DNA from: Candidatus Bathyarchaeota archaeon
GTDB lineage: Archaea > Thermoproteota > Bathyarchaeia > TCS64
Direction: 5' to 3'
NCBI GenBank assembly: GCA_002726865.1
Contig: PBSW01000084.1
Location: 5,878 to 69,877 of the forward strand
DNA length: 64,000 nucleotides
The notes beneath the pieces are model-generated. The model worked only from the letters and a program-made list of their open reading frames with translations, searched no databases and was not told where the DNA came from. Below, in pieces: positions 1 through 9,727 of this stretch (positions are counted from its first letter, which is position 1; each line of letters opens with the position of its first letter). Made by a program: the position numbers and the translations under genes.

Positions 1-3000
1 AGTTTGTCCTCTAGACCTATCTTTCCGGAGTTAAGAGCCCTATGATAGATTAGCTGCAAGGCTTCCAGAATTTTAGGTCCCATCCGCTTGAATCCGAGGA
101 GGCGTGCTGTCTCATTGAGTAGAGTCTCCTTCCTTATCCCAAAGGAGTACCCGGTGACCATAGTCAACGCCTTTAGTATCTCCTCAGGGGAGATGTACTC
201 TATGGGCCTGAAGCTCTCGGTAACGCCATCTACCGGGGCTCTCACCCGGACTGAATCAATTCCCTTTGGCCAGAGGAAATCGCCCTTCATTTCAATTTGA
301 TCTTTCTCGAGTACTTCTACCTCCTCCTGGAAGGCCACTCTAAATGCGTTCGTTGCCCGGCTCAGCCTAAAGGCGTTGTTCATCCTCTTAAACGCGAGCT
401 CCACGTGGATGGGCCCCTCCCCTTTAACCAGCTGGGGTAGGAGCCGCCTCACTTCGGAGTGGTACTCCCTCAAATATCGCTCCCTGTGATCCGGAGAGTA
501 TCTAGTGAAAAGGTAATCGGGTTTCAGCTTCACAAACCTATAGGGCTCCACACCAGGAAGCTCCCCTGGGGGGGTGTCCACTACCTTCACCTGATTAAGG
601 ATGTTCCTTTGCGTGGTGGGAGGTTTCAAGGCCTTTTTCGTCGCTTCCTGTCTGGGTTCCTCGTTGGCATCTTTGAGAGCCTTCGCTAGCCTCTGCGCCT
701 CGGTATCCTGCCTTTGCACCCAGTCAGGAGCCCAGATACGGTGGATCCTCCACCCAAGGTTCTCCAGGACCTGGATTCTAAGGCGATCCCTGTCCCGGGC
801 TGTGTCAGCGGTCACATAGTTCTCCCCGTCGCACATGATGCCCAGGATAAACCTACTCGGATCAGCCGGGTCTAAAACCCCTAGGTCCACCCTGAACGCC
901 CCGGAGCCCACCAAGGGCACCGTCTTGTAACCTAGGCGATTCACCTCCTCGGCAACCTTTTCGTCCAACTGGGAGATGAGGATATGTTCTTGGGCCTCAA
1001 CGTCCTTAAGGTTCCGGGGGCGCCTCTCAGCAAACCTCATATAATGATGAAGACTGTGAACCCCCTCGGCCTGTGTTGCCTGGAGGTTGATGTCATCATA
1101 TTTGATGCTACTCACAAGAACCACCTTCTCCCGGGCACGGGTTACAGCTACATTAAGGCGACGCTCTCCCCCCTGTTTGTTGAGAGGACCGAAGTTCATC
1201 GTTATCTTGCCATTTGTGTCGTAGCCATATCCAACGCTAAAGATCATGACGTCCCTTTCGTCACCCTGAACGTTCTCTAGATTCTTTACGAAGAATCCGT
1301 CGAGCCTATCCTCTACGAAGAACTTCTCGAACGTGGGATGCTCCTGGAGCCGGACTTCCACGGCGTCCTGCACGGTATTCATCTGGCTCAAACTGAAAGT
1401 GACCACGCCAAGTGTCTTCTCAGGGTGCCTCTCGAAGTGCTCGAAGACGAGATCAGCCACTACTTCGGCCTCCCTCACGTTATTTCTCCTGCCCCCTCTG
1501 TCGTAAAGGCCGTCTTTAACGTGGATTAGCTCGAGACCTAGGTCTGAGTCCATCCTTGAGGAGGGGAAAAGCACGAGATTGCCGTTGTAAAATCTGTCGT
1601 TGCTGAAGCTGATCAAGGAATCATGTTTGCTACGATAATGCCATTTTAGCATCCTGACAGGGAGGCCGATACTCATGCACTCATCGAGGACGCTGTCGAA
1701 GACGTCAAACTCGTAGCCCTCCTCGTCCCAGTCAAAGTCATCATCTATAGTATGTTGAAAAAAGGGGGTGGGCGGAAGCTGCTTCGGATCCCCGGTGATC
1801 ACTAGGGTATCCCCCCGGTAGATGGAGCCCACAGCATCCTCGGTGTAGATCTGAGAGGCCTCATCGAAGACCACGAGATCGAATTGGGCCCCCGTGGGGA
1901 TCAGAAACTGGCTCACGCTGATAGGGCTCATCATAAGGCAGGGTTTCAACCTCCTAACAAGATTCGGGATACGCTCGAATAAGTACCTCAAGGGCATATG
2001 GCGACGCTTCTTCGCAGCCTCCCGCATCAACACAGTGATCTCCGAGTCTGGGGCTTGAACGAAGACCCCCTGGGGCTTTTGCTCGTTGGCGATCTCGATC
2101 ACCCTTTGGGAGGTCAATTGAATGAAACGGAGATCCAGATCCTGGAAATCCTTGATGAGCTGCTCATGGTCCTGTCCCCTAAAATTCTTGAGGACTGCAT
2201 CCTCCTTAAATACGGCATCCAAGAGCCCCTGGTACATGGCCTTCCTGAAGACGTCTACAAGACGATCCCTCTCGACCCTCTCGGCTATGAGGATCTCAAG
2301 GAATTGCCCGAGCCCTGCATTCCTGATCTCGGTCTCCTGGGTGTTAAAGTCCACCCAGGTCTGGAGGTCATCAATCCTGGATCGAAGGACACCTAGACTT
2401 GTTCTCACCTTTTCAAGAGTCAAACGTCCCCTTGGCTCAGGCCAAAGCTCTCTCTCGAAACGGTCATCGATGGAGTCCAAGGATAGAGAAATATTGCTCC
2501 ACCTCTCCCCGATAAGGGGATCAGGGGGAAGAGGGGGTCCATCCTGAGAGATGCCCTGAGCTAACCTCTCAGAGACCCCTCGGGGGAGGGCTCTGATTAG
2601 CGTCCGAGTCCACCCCAGTGCCTCGAGGACCCCGTTCCAGTCCGTCCTGAGGCCACTATAGAGTAGGCCAAAAATGTCCCTCATCTCCTCAGAGCGGCTG
2701 TCCACCTCATCCTCGAATCTCTGGATTTCCTCTACGGTCCTCAGGTCTTTCACTAGACCCACAAAGGTCGCCGGGTGCTTGTGGAGACGTGTTGCCAACG
2801 CTCCCGATGATAACCTAGAAAGGTTTACAAGCTTTTCCAACGAGTCCATCGCCCAAGATTCCACCTCCCGGAAGCCACTTTTCCGCATAGAGACCCCAGA
2901 ATTCGTCATTAATTTCGAGGGAAGCACCCCTCGTAGCTTCCTTTCGTCAGCTCTCCATTCGGTAAGGGATCCAGACAGCGCTTCACTGTACCGGAGGAGG

Positions 3001-5522
3001 GTCTCGTTCGGTTCCGAGTATACGGATAGATTGTCCCTAAGGGTCTTTGGGGCTCTAGAGGTCCCGGCTAATCGGAGGGTATTGGAGGCGTTCTTGAGGG
3101 CTACCTCTGCTCCATCAAAGTCGGGGTCCTTACCCTTGTAGTAGATGCCCAAAGTCTTCCTAGCCTTCTCGAGGTTTGCGTCCAGCTTCTCTAGAATTCC
3201 GCGGAGTTCTCGCGCAGCCTTGAGATCCTCGACGGCCGTCGCTGGGAACCCCCCGTCCTGTGTCACCTTGGAGATGGCTCCCTTGGCCCTGTAGTAGCTG
3301 GGCATCAATACCCTGAAGAAAGAGCTACCGGGGCCCTCCAAGTACTCGATTATCTCGTCGAGTTCCAGGGTTAAGACAGCGGCATCATAGGTTTTAAGCC
3401 TCTCCCTAAGCTTTTCCCTATGAGAGTGATCGTTCTTTAGTGTCTCCAAAAGCTGTGTGGCCTCATTTAGGCCACTCCGGTCGAGCCATGACCTCATGGG
3501 CCTGAACTCAGTCTTGCACATTCGGGCGAGCTTGGAAATAAAAGTGACCTTCTCTAGGGTTTCAACTTCTCCCTTCAACCCAAGGAATGAGGAGATCTGT
3601 TCGGCGCTCCCCTTCAGCTCCTTGAGCCTCTTCGAGACCTTCCTCAGGAAGGCTTCCAGACCCAGCAAGTGTTTGAGAAGACCCCCGTCACCCTCCGATA
3701 TCGGGGCGAGGAGCTCTGCGAGGCCCTCCCAAGCTTCCTCGATCCTGCCCGCAGTTCCTGGGGGTATGAGGATCAGTCTAGTATCGTAATCCTTTTCGAG
3801 GGCCCCCACCCAGGCCCAGTACTCGCCCCACTGCTTCCGGCTCTTCTCAACGAGAGACTGTATAGTCCGAAGGTCTGCGTCTACAAGCCATTTCCGGAGG
3901 GGCCTTGGTGTCGCGCTAATGAGCTCAGTAATCTTCTGGAGACGCTCGTACTCCTCTATCGTGCCTGGGATTTCTAGTCCCAGGATCTGAGCGTATTCTT
4001 CGGAGGCTATTTCCATATCGTTTGCCGTCGCTATAGTGTTCTCTAAGAGGTGAATCCATTGAGACCGTGTCTCTAGGGTGTAATTTTCCTCGATGCACCC
4101 ATTCCATGGAAAGATATCTCCTTCTTCGACAACCCTCCAAGCATTGGAGAGCCTCCTGACCTTGTCCTCGAGTTCAAGGAGCTTCCTCTGGTCCAAGGAG
4201 TCGAAGGCCCTGAATCCTGTTGGAAAAAGAGGGATCTCTTCAAGGCTTACTAAAGCCTCAAAGATCTGGTAGGGGTTATACCCGATGGGCTCTCTGCGGT
4301 TGTGAAGTGCACTCACATAATCGTTGAGTTGATTCCGCCTAGCGATAAGGCGCTCTAGGTCTTCTTCGTTCATCGCGCCCTGAGTTTTGAGGTGTTCGTT
4401 GAGGGCCCTGTTGAGCTCGGCCACCACGTCCCGTTTGTTGGCCTTGTGGCTGTGTAACTCAAGGCAGTAATCCTCCAGGTTCCGAGCTCGGAGACGGTTG
4501 TAAACAACCTCAAGAGCAGCCATCTTCTCACTGACGAAAAGGACAGTCTTTCCCCGGGCGATAAACTCGCCGATCATGTTCGCGATGGTCTGGCTCTTTC
4601 CGGTGCCTGGGGGGCCGTGCATCACAAAGCTCTGCCTTGCAAGAGCATACTGGATGCAGAGCTGCTGGCTGCTGTCAGCGTCCAGAACCTGAAAGACCTC
4701 CTTGGGGTCGAGGTTGTCCAGCTCCCCGGCTTTGGGCAGAGGCCCCCTCGCTACAGGGGGGGGATTCACTCCGGCGAGGGCTTGGATTAAGGGGTGCTCT
4801 ATGATGGTATCCACATTATCCATAAGGTCCTGGTACATTACCAGCTTGTGGAACGAAAATAGGCCCATATGAACCCGGTCCTCTACCTCCCAGCCGGTCT
4901 CTCGGATAGTCTCTTGGACCTCAGCGAGGTAGGTTGTAAGGGAGTTTTCGTCCCAGTCGAAGAGCGGGGGGAGCTCGATCTTGTGCTCTAAGTGAAGCTT
5001 GAGCCTGAGAGCAGGGTTGAGAATAGCCTCGTCCTCAACGGCGGGAATCTGGACCGTGTAAGGATCCCTGCTGGTCTTCCGGGTGAGCTCCACGGGGGTA
5101 AGGACTATGGGGGAGACAAGGGGCTGGTTAGACCCTACCTCGCGCCAGCTGAGCGTCCCGAAGGCGACGTAGAGGATCCGGACCCCTCTCTCTCGGTACT
5201 CAGAGGCGGAGCGCCTCGAGAGGTTCCTAAGGACCAGACGTACTCGGGCGGCTTTGATCTCTTTGGGAACAATCTGGGTTTTCCGGGGGCGGATCCTGCG
5301 TGGGGGTTCCCCAGAGTCCTCAGGGGGCTCCCAGATCGACCAAGATTTATCCTTTACAACGAGTCTCTCGAAGAAAGGGTTGATACTAGGTCTACAAAAC
5401 TCAAGATTAGAGCTGCGGGTGGGCCTGAAGTTGACTAAGCGATTCCTCCTGCTCAGATCAATGAGTTTGAGCCTCCAATCGTCGACTCTGCTTAGAACTT
5501 TGGATAGGGAAGCCGAATTCAT
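1..5522 (-). CDS. DUF4011-SF1 helicase-endonuclease fusion protein, 3' end outside window
   Basis: A single open frame of more than 1,840 codons runs leftwards off the window. Near the N-terminus is a DUF4011-like segment (WRLKLIDLSRRNRLVNF). A Walker A loop (GPPGTGKSQTIANMI) lies at about 4572-4620, followed by a long charged, probably coiled-coil insert. The other SF1 motifs follow in order: DEASQ near 1865, GDPKQLPP, WHYRSKHDSLI, QGDERDVMIFS and LNVAVTRARE. After them comes a restriction-endonuclease-like (MTES_1575/Vsr) domain with VDLGVLDPADPS, GIMCDG and RDRDRLRIQVLENLGW near 740-890, then DUF3320-like sequence to the edge. I prefer ATG 5522 because GGAGGG precedes it; in-frame ATGs at 5552 and 5564 are alternatives. 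Known of the family: large ATP-dependent helicase-nuclease proteins often found in defence neighbourhoods. No defence partner is visible here; the missing downstream side may hold one. Confidence 0.9.
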   Translation of the reverse strand, partial: MNSASLSKVLSRVDDWRLKLIDLSRRNRLVNFRPTRSSNLEFCRPSINPFFERLVVKDKSWSIWEPPEDSGEPPRRIRPRKTQIVPKEIKAARVRLVLRNLSRRSASEYRERGVRILYVAFGTLSWREVGSNQPLVSPIVLTPVELTRKTSRDPYTVQIPAVEDEAILNPALRLKLHLEHKIELPPLFDWDENSLTTYLAEVQETIRETGWEVEDRVHMGLFSFHKLVMYQDLMDNVDTIIEHPLIQALAGVNPPPVARGPLPKAGELDNLDPKEVFQVLDADSSQQLCIQYALARQSFVMHGPPGTGKSQTIANMIGEFIARGKTVLFVSEKMAALEVVYNRLRARNLEDYCLELHSHKANKRDVVAELNRALNEHLKTQGAMNEEDLERLIARRNQLNDYVSALHNRREPIGYNPYQIFEALVSLEEIPLFPTGFRAFDSLDQRKLLELEDKVRRLSNAWRVVEEGDIFPWNGCIEENYTLETRSQWIHLLENTIATANDMEIASEEYAQILGLEIPGTIEEYERLQKITELISATPRPLRKWLVDADLRTIQSLVEKSRKQWGEYWAWVGALEKDYDTRLILIPPGTAGRIEEAWEGLAELLAPISEGDGGLLKHLLGLEAFLRKVSKRLKELKGSAEQISSFLGLKGEVETLEKVTFISKLARMCKTEFRPMRSWLDRSGLNEATQLLETLKNDHSHREKLRERLKTYDAAVLTLELDEIIEYLEGPGSSFFRVLMPSYYRAKGAISKVTQDGGFPATAVEDLKAARELRGILEKLDANLEKARKTLGIYYKGKDPDFDGAEVALKNASNTLRLAGTSRAPKTLRDNLSVYSEPNETLLRYSEALSGSLTEWRADERKLRGVLPSKLMTNSGVSMRKSGFREVESWAMDSLEKLVNLSRLSSGALATRLHKHPATFVGLVKDLRTVEEIQRFEDEVDSRSEEMRDIFGLLYSGLRTDWNGVLEALGWTRTLIRALPRGVSERLAQGISQDGPPLPPDPLIGERWSNISLSLDSIDDRFERELWPEPRGRLTLEKVRTSLGVLRSRIDDLQTWVDFNTQETEIRNAGLGQFLEILIAERVERDRLVDVFRKAMYQGLLDAVFKEDAVLKNFRGQDHEQLIKDFQDLDLRFIQLTSQRVIEIANEQKPQGVFVQAPDSEITVLMREAAKKRRHMPLRYLFERIPNLVRRLKPCLMMSPISVSQFLIPTGAQFDLVVFDEASQIYTEDAVGSIYRGDTLVITGDPKQLPPTPFFQHTIDDDFDWDEEGYEFDVFDSVLDECMSIGLPVRMLKWHYRSKHDSLISFSNDRFYNGNLVLFPSSRMDSDLGLELIHVKDGLYDRGGRRNNVREAEVVADLVFEHFERHPEKTLGVVTFSLSQMNTVQDAVEVRLQEHPTFEKFFVEDRLDGFFVKNLENVQGDERDVMIFSVGYGYDTNGKITMNFGPLNKQGGERRLNVAVTRAREKVVLVSSIKYDDINLQATQAEGVHSLHHYMRFAERRPRNLKDVEAQEHILISQLDEKVAEEVNRLGYKTVPLVGSGAFRVDLGVLDPADPSRFILGIMCDGENYVTADTARDRDRLRIQVLENLGWRIHRIWAPDWVQRQDTEAQRLAKALKDANEEPRQEATKKALKPPTTQRNILNQVKVVDTPPGELPGVEPYRFVKLKPDYLFTRYSPDHRERYLREYHSEVRRLLPQLVKGEGPIHVELAFKRMNNAFRLSRATNAFRVAFQEEVEVLEKDQIEMKGDFLWPKGIDSVRVRAPVDGVTESFRPIEYISPEEILKALTMVTGYSFGIRKETLLNETARLLGFKRMGPKILEALQLIYHRALNSGKIGLEDK

Positions 5523-5699
5523 AGGCTGTTTTAACCCTCCTGTGATAAACATGGCGTTTCTCATGAATAAAGGTATTTCCAGCCTCCCAAGATGGAGCAG
5601 GAAAAATCACGCAGGAAAGCATGGAAAAAGCCTATATTGAGAGGGTATAAACATGTTTCATTAACTAAAAATAATTCTAAGGGGGTTTCTAGCCCCAAT

Positions 5700-6692
5700 T
5701 TAGGCCCCCATAAAGTGCTCCCAGCCCCGTTTTTCAATAGAGGTCTCCACTCCGTTTTTGGCGGTTCTGATGTCTGTTTCAGAGGTAGCTACGCCGAGTT
5801 CTAGGAGTCTGCATCCTACAAGGGCTAAGGCTTCCCGGGCTTCTTCGAGACGTCCCTCCTCTACGGTGAAGACCAGCTCGTATTCCTCCCCACCATAAAG
5901 GGCAAGATCGTCCGGGTTTAGTTCATGATGATCAGCATACGCGACCACTTCGGGGGGGATCGGAAGGGCCTCAACCCTGAAGCCGACTTTGCTGCTCCGG
6001 GAGAGGTCGTGGAGGCTCGCGGAGAGTCCATCGCTGGAGTCGATGGCGGAAGTTACTGCGCCAGACTCGGCGAGGGCGATTCCCTCCCGAATCCGGGCCT
6101 TCGGATTATAAATTGATTGGACCAGAGCCTCCTTTAGGCCCTCGGGAGCCTCCAGTCCCGTGAGGAGGGTCTTGAGGGCGGCGGCAGTAAGACCGAAGGG
6201 CCCCGTGGTGGCAAGGATTTCACCGGGCTTGGCCCCCTTTCGGGTCATGATCCTCTCCTTCGATGAAACACCAAAGGCGACTCCGCTAATAACGATGTCC
6301 GAGGCTTCATTTGTATCTCCTCCGATAACGTATCCCCCGTACTCCCGAGTGCCGGCCTCAAATCCTTTGGCCATCTCCTCGACTATCTCCACCTCGAGGT
6401 CTCGGGGTATCCCGATGGATGCCATGAAGCTTAGGGGTGGGACTCCTTTTGCCCCAAGATCGCTAAAGTTCATGACAACGGCCTTCCTCGCCGCCTGGTA
6501 GGGGGTCATCCCAGGAGGGACATCGGTCTCCCAAACCAGCATATCGGTATTCAGGACGGCGACTCTGCCATCCCTGAGGTCTATGGCAGAAGCGTCCTCC
6601 CATAAGGGGAGAGGCGTTCCGGGCATGGGGGTGATCCATCGATGCATGCGCTCTATAAGAGCCCGTTCGCCGATCTCCCCTGCCGTTGCCAT
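5700..6692 (-). CDS. thiL: thiamine-monophosphate kinase
   Basis: ThiL phosphorylates thiamine monophosphate to thiamine diphosphate with ATP, the last step of the cofactor pathway. The 330-residue length is typical. Visible family marks are the N-terminal metal/substrate segment with NTDMLVWETDVP, NFSDLGAKGVPP, the glycine-rich GGDTNEA, the central SAIDSSDGLSASL and the C-terminal ALYGGEEYELVF. It belongs to the AIR-synthase/PurM-like ATP-binding fold. It starts at ATG 6692 with no clear ribosome site, so it may be leaderless. The next gene on the same strand, the DUF4011 helicase, starts about 180 nt downstream, too far to assume co-transcription. A tRNA-Thr is read divergently from the other side. 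Confidence 0.95.
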   Translation of the reverse strand: MATAGEIGERALIERMHRWITPMPGTPLPLWEDASAIDLRDGRVAVLNTDMLVWETDVPPGMTPYQAARKAVVMNFSDLGAKGVPPLSFMASIGIPRDLEVEIVEEMAKGFEAGTREYGGYVIGGDTNEASDIVISGVAFGVSSKERIMTRKGAKPGEILATTGPFGLTAAALKTLLTGLEAPEGLKEALVQSIYNPKARIREGIALAESGAVTSAIDSSDGLSASLHDLSRSSKVGFRVEALPIPPEVVAYADHHELNPDDLALYGGEEYELVFTVEEGRLEEAREALALVGCRLLELGVATSETDIRTAKNGVETSIEKRGWEHFMGA

Positions 6693-6784
6693 ACGTGATC
6701 GGGTGTGTGTTGGGAAGGATGCAGATAAAACGTTTGAGAGTGCCTTGAGGATCGCGACCCTAGGGCAAGGGATTGAACCGTAGC

Positions 6785-6794
6785 TATTTTTAAT
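6785..6794 (+). promoter_or_regulatory. TATA-like box of tRNA-Thr
   Basis: The A/T run TATTTTTAAT lies 29-38 nt before the first base of the tRNA, the usual place for an archaeal TATA box. It also faces the divergent thiL start, so either direction is possible. Confidence 0.4.
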
Positions 6795-6822
6795 CAGGGA
6801 TTGTCTAGGGTTTTGTGAGTAT

Positions 6823-6895
6823 GCCTCGGTAGCTCAGTGGCCAGAGCGGCAGCCTCGTAAGTTGTTGGCCGCGGGTTCGACTCCCGCCCGAGGCT
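6823..6895 (+). tRNA. tRNA-Thr (CGT)
   Basis: A complete cloverleaf can be drawn. The acceptor stem is GCCTCGG/CCGAGGC, the D stem GCTC/GAGC, and the anticodon stem GCAGC/GTTGT contains two G-U pairs. The loop is CTCGTAA with anticodon CGT, the T stem is GCGGG/CCCGC around TTCGACT, and the discriminator is T, as is usual for archaeal tRNA-Thr. It would read ACG codons. There is no intron, and CCA is not encoded. Confidence 0.95.
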
Positions 6896-7148
6896 CTTAT
6901 TTAATGCGGTTGGTTTGGGAGAACTACGCGTGCGGATAGGTCTTTTTCTTGATTAAGGCTAAGACTACATGTTTCTAAAGTTTGGTTCTGACAGGGGGTT
7001 GTCGAGAGTTCAGGATTTTGCAAGACATTTCACGGAGAAACAAAGTGACGAGAAGAGGACGGTCGAAAAAAGCTCAAGGGTCCTGCCGTTCATCCCACTT
7101 GGATTTTTCTGCACACTCTTTGAGTTTCAGGGGAGTTTATCCCCGTTC

Positions 7149-8132
7149 TTAATCGAAGTGCAGTTTAGCAATCGCGATGCCACTTTCGCCGGCGACCGCA
7201 TAGAGTAGATATATATCGTCGTCTTGAACGTAGACTGCGGGGTCCCTCAGTTGATTGGCGTGCCCATATGCAACGCTTCGCACTGAAGGCTCTAGGGGTT
7301 CGTTTGCTCCCTCCCAGTCGGTTTCGGGTCGAAGTATCTCTGTTGCATCCTTCTCCTTCCAGCTTTTCCAGTCGCCCGAAATGTCGATGGTGCTCAGCAG
7401 GATCCTTTCTGGTGTGTGTCCTACCTGTGTCCAAAATACATTCAGTGTGTCGTTGTCTTTCAGGAGCGCCGCGTGTCGCATGTCCGGGTTGAAAAGCAAC
7501 GGTCCTTCCTCGAATCCGGATAGAGGGTCTCTCGAACGGTAGAACTGCCCCGGCATTGCTAAGGCGTATGTGTAGCGGTTTCGGGTAAAGGCACGCCAGT
7601 AGTTTCCACCAAGTATCTCGGGTCTAACATTGAAGTTGATTCCATCCAGGGAGGTGGCAACCCGGGTCAACTGCTCGCCAAAGGATTCTAGGCCGTGAAA
7701 GTACATAACAATGCGCTCATTTCCGTGGTCCACGTGGACATCAGGGGATGCGATGTGGGGCCACGTCCACTCCTTGATGAGGTGATGCCCCAACCCCTCT
7801 AAGTTTAAGCCCGTCGATCTGACACGTGTCCTAGCGTCCTCAACCTTTGCCGGGGTGGATTTTAGGGGAGTAGTGGGAAACTTTGACTGCTCCAGCTTTA
7901 GACTCCCCGGGGGATACACAGTCCACGGGCCCAGAAGGTCATCAGCGAAAGCCAGCCGGATATAGCTACCTTTGTGGTCTGCGAAATAAAGGTAGTAGTG
8001 ACCTAACCGCTCTTCCAGCCAGTCCGGCACTCGAATGAGTGAGGGCCCTTGAATGTTCGCACCGATGCTCGGATGCGTGGCCTTAGTGATGATCGGTTCA
8101 TCGAGCAATCTTTCAGCGCGCACGGAAACCAT
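7149..8132 (-). CDS. five-bladed beta-propeller protein, glycoside hydrolase 43-like
   Basis: The 327-residue protein has the repeating look of a GH43/GH32-type five-bladed propeller. A first blade contains GPSLIRVPDWLEE then HYYLYFADHKGSYIRLAFAD and GPWTVY. Later blades contain SPDVHVDHGNERIVMYFHG, a YALAMPGQFYRSRDP segment and RDPAVYVQDDDIYLLYAVAG near the end. No signal peptide is evident, so it is probably cytoplasmic. In this superfamily three acidic residues do catalysis; I cannot assign them reliably, so a hydrolase activity is only inferred. It starts at ATG 8132 and stands alone, without sugar transport or other carbohydrate genes nearby. Confidence 0.65.
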   Translation of the reverse strand: MVSVRAERLLDEPIITKATHPSIGANIQGPSLIRVPDWLEERLGHYYLYFADHKGSYIRLAFADDLLGPWTVYPPGSLKLEQSKFPTTPLKSTPAKVEDARTRVRSTGLNLEGLGHHLIKEWTWPHIASPDVHVDHGNERIVMYFHGLESFGEQLTRVATSLDGINFNVRPEILGGNYWRAFTRNRYTYALAMPGQFYRSRDPLSGFEEGPLLFNPDMRHAALLKDNDTLNVFWTQVGHTPERILLSTIDISGDWKSWKEKDATEILRPETDWEGANEPLEPSVRSVAYGHANQLRDPAVYVQDDDIYLLYAVAGESGIAIAKLHFD

Positions 8133-8695
8133 TTCAGAAAAACTATCTTAGTGAGGGTTAATATCATCGTTGTTGGGAGGCTAATTATTTCCTGAGGCCC
8201 CCCTTTCTCGCGATCAGGCGCGTAGACTTCGTTCTCATCCTTATGCTGATCATTAGCAGGATAGGAAAAGGGAGGAGCCTTCTCTTCCTTCTTAACTCCT
8301 CTCGACCCCCAAAAAGTGGCGCGCGTGTTCATCATCAACTAGCATAGCCCACATTTATCCGACTCCCCAAAATGGACCATGACGCGGGACAGCATCGCGC
8401 GAAAGAGAGGTTCAGGGAAATATTTAGGTTGGTGGTCAGCTATCAAAGCGAGAAATCTTTAAGGTAACAACCGATACGGGGGTCTTCGTTCTCCTGGAAT
8501 TTGCCACACTTGTGAGGATGAATGGAAGGTTCTATTTCAAACGAAGCAACACAAAACACCCTACCGCGGCTTTCCCAGACAACATCGCTTTTATTTAGAG
8601 AAGCTAAACTCCCACGTCCTGAATATCCCACGTTGAAAAAGGTTTTAAAATGGGGGTAGAGGATAACGCCACGTGATGAGCCCGAGGGAGATTGC
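8133..8695. other. intergenic stretch without a recognisable gene
   Basis: About 560 nt separate two divergent genes. Open frames here are short and out of phase with good starts. A TTTTAAAA-like box near 8642 lies about 50 nt before the radical SAM gene and may be its promoter. I see nothing else that I can name. Confidence 0.5.
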
Positions 8696-9703
8696 TTGCT
8701 GAATCTGAACGTGTTGAAGAAGGGAAATATCTCTGTCGATGAGGCGGAGAGCATACTATCCTTAGAGTGTCTCCCCGGGAGCATGCTGGAGATCGCTGGA
8801 GCCCTGAGGGATGAACGGCTTGGGCGGGAGCTCCGATTCCTTATCCCCCAGCCCCGGTTCCCCAGTGTCTCGATTACAGGCGCCAAGTGCGCGCTGAAAT
8901 GTGAGCACTGCAATGGCCACTTCCTCTCAGGGATGGATAACACAGATACCCCAAAGAAGCTCAAGGACTACTGCTCCAGACTTGATGCGGAGGGCGGGGT
9001 AGGGGTCCTTGTGAGCGGCGGCTCGGATCCAAGAGGGCATGTTCCCCTCGAAGAGTTCCTCAGCGCGATCACGTGGGTGAAGGAAAATACATCTCTCATA
9101 GTAAACCTCCACACAGGACTTCTGAACCCCCGACAGGCTGAGGAAATAGCCTCCACAGGAGCTGACGTTGTCTCTATGGATGTCGTCGGGAGCAACGATA
9201 CCATCAAAAAGGTCTATGGGCTGGACGCAACAGTCCAGGACTACGCCGAAACTCTCATCAATTTAAGGGACGCCCAAGTCTCTTACCTTATCCCTCACGT
9301 ATGCGCTGGCCTCCACTTTGGGGAGATCAGGGGAGAAGCTAGGGCGCTAGAGATCATCGGAAACATCAACCCAGACATTATTGTCATCATTGCACTCGTC
9401 CCAACTAGGGGGACAGGCATGGAGAACGTGACACCTCCCTCTGTCGAGGTCATAGCCAAGACAGTGGCCGCGGCGAGGTTGATGCACAGCGACACAAGCA
9501 TCGCCATCGGATGTATGCGCCCAAAAGCTGAGAAAACTCTGGAAGAGCGCCTCGCGATTCAGGCAGGTGCCGACAGGGTCGTCCTCCCCTCCAGATCCAC
9601 GGTTAAGTACGCTCACAACGAAGGATTCATTGTGAAGCATCTAGACGGCTGCTGCGCTATACCTAAGCAACTCGAATACCTGACCATAAGAAAGGTATCC
9701 TAA
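8696..9703 (+). CDS. radical SAM protein, LipS-type lipoyl synthase subunit
   Basis: The 335-residue protein carries the radical SAM cluster motif C65-x3-C69-x2-C72 (KCALKCEHC), a SAM-binding GG motif (LVSGGSDPRG) and a TIM-barrel pattern. It ends with a cysteine pair (DGCCAIP) that could help hold an auxiliary cluster. Known: archaea without LipA use two radical SAM proteins, LipS1 and LipS2, to insert two sulfurs into a protein-bound octanoyl group. The neighbouring lipoate ligase gene and a second radical SAM gene (10578-11588) make that role likely. I infer the pair and do not decide which partner this is. TTG 8696 is the start because GGGAG lies 5 nt before it. It converges on the ligase gene, with 24 nt between the two stops. 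Confidence 0.75.
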   Translation: MLNLNVLKKGNISVDEAESILSLECLPGSMLEIAGALRDERLGRELRFLIPQPRFPSVSITGAKCALKCEHCNGHFLSGMDNTDTPKKLKDYCSRLDAEGGVGVLVSGGSDPRGHVPLEEFLSAITWVKENTSLIVNLHTGLLNPRQAEEIASTGADVVSMDVVGSNDTIKKVYGLDATVQDYAETLINLRDAQVSYLIPHVCAGLHFGEIRGEARALEIIGNINPDIIVIIALVPTRGTGMENVTPPSVEVIAKTVAAARLMHSDTSIAIGCMRPKAEKTLEERLAIQAGADRVVLPSRSTVKYAHNEGFIVKHLDGCCAIPKQLEYLTIRKVS

Positions 9704-9727
9704 ATATTTAGGAAAGAACGACTCTTT

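Noticed and set aside
1..5500. Many plus-strand open frames of 60-155 codons across the left 5.5 kb
   Set aside because: All lie opposite the single intact DUF4011 helicase frame, which has every expected motif; they are shadows caused by its codon bias.
6969..7208. A 79-codon plus-strand frame after the tRNA-Thr
   Set aside because: It overlaps the end of the beta-propeller gene, has no ribosome site and resembles nothing known.
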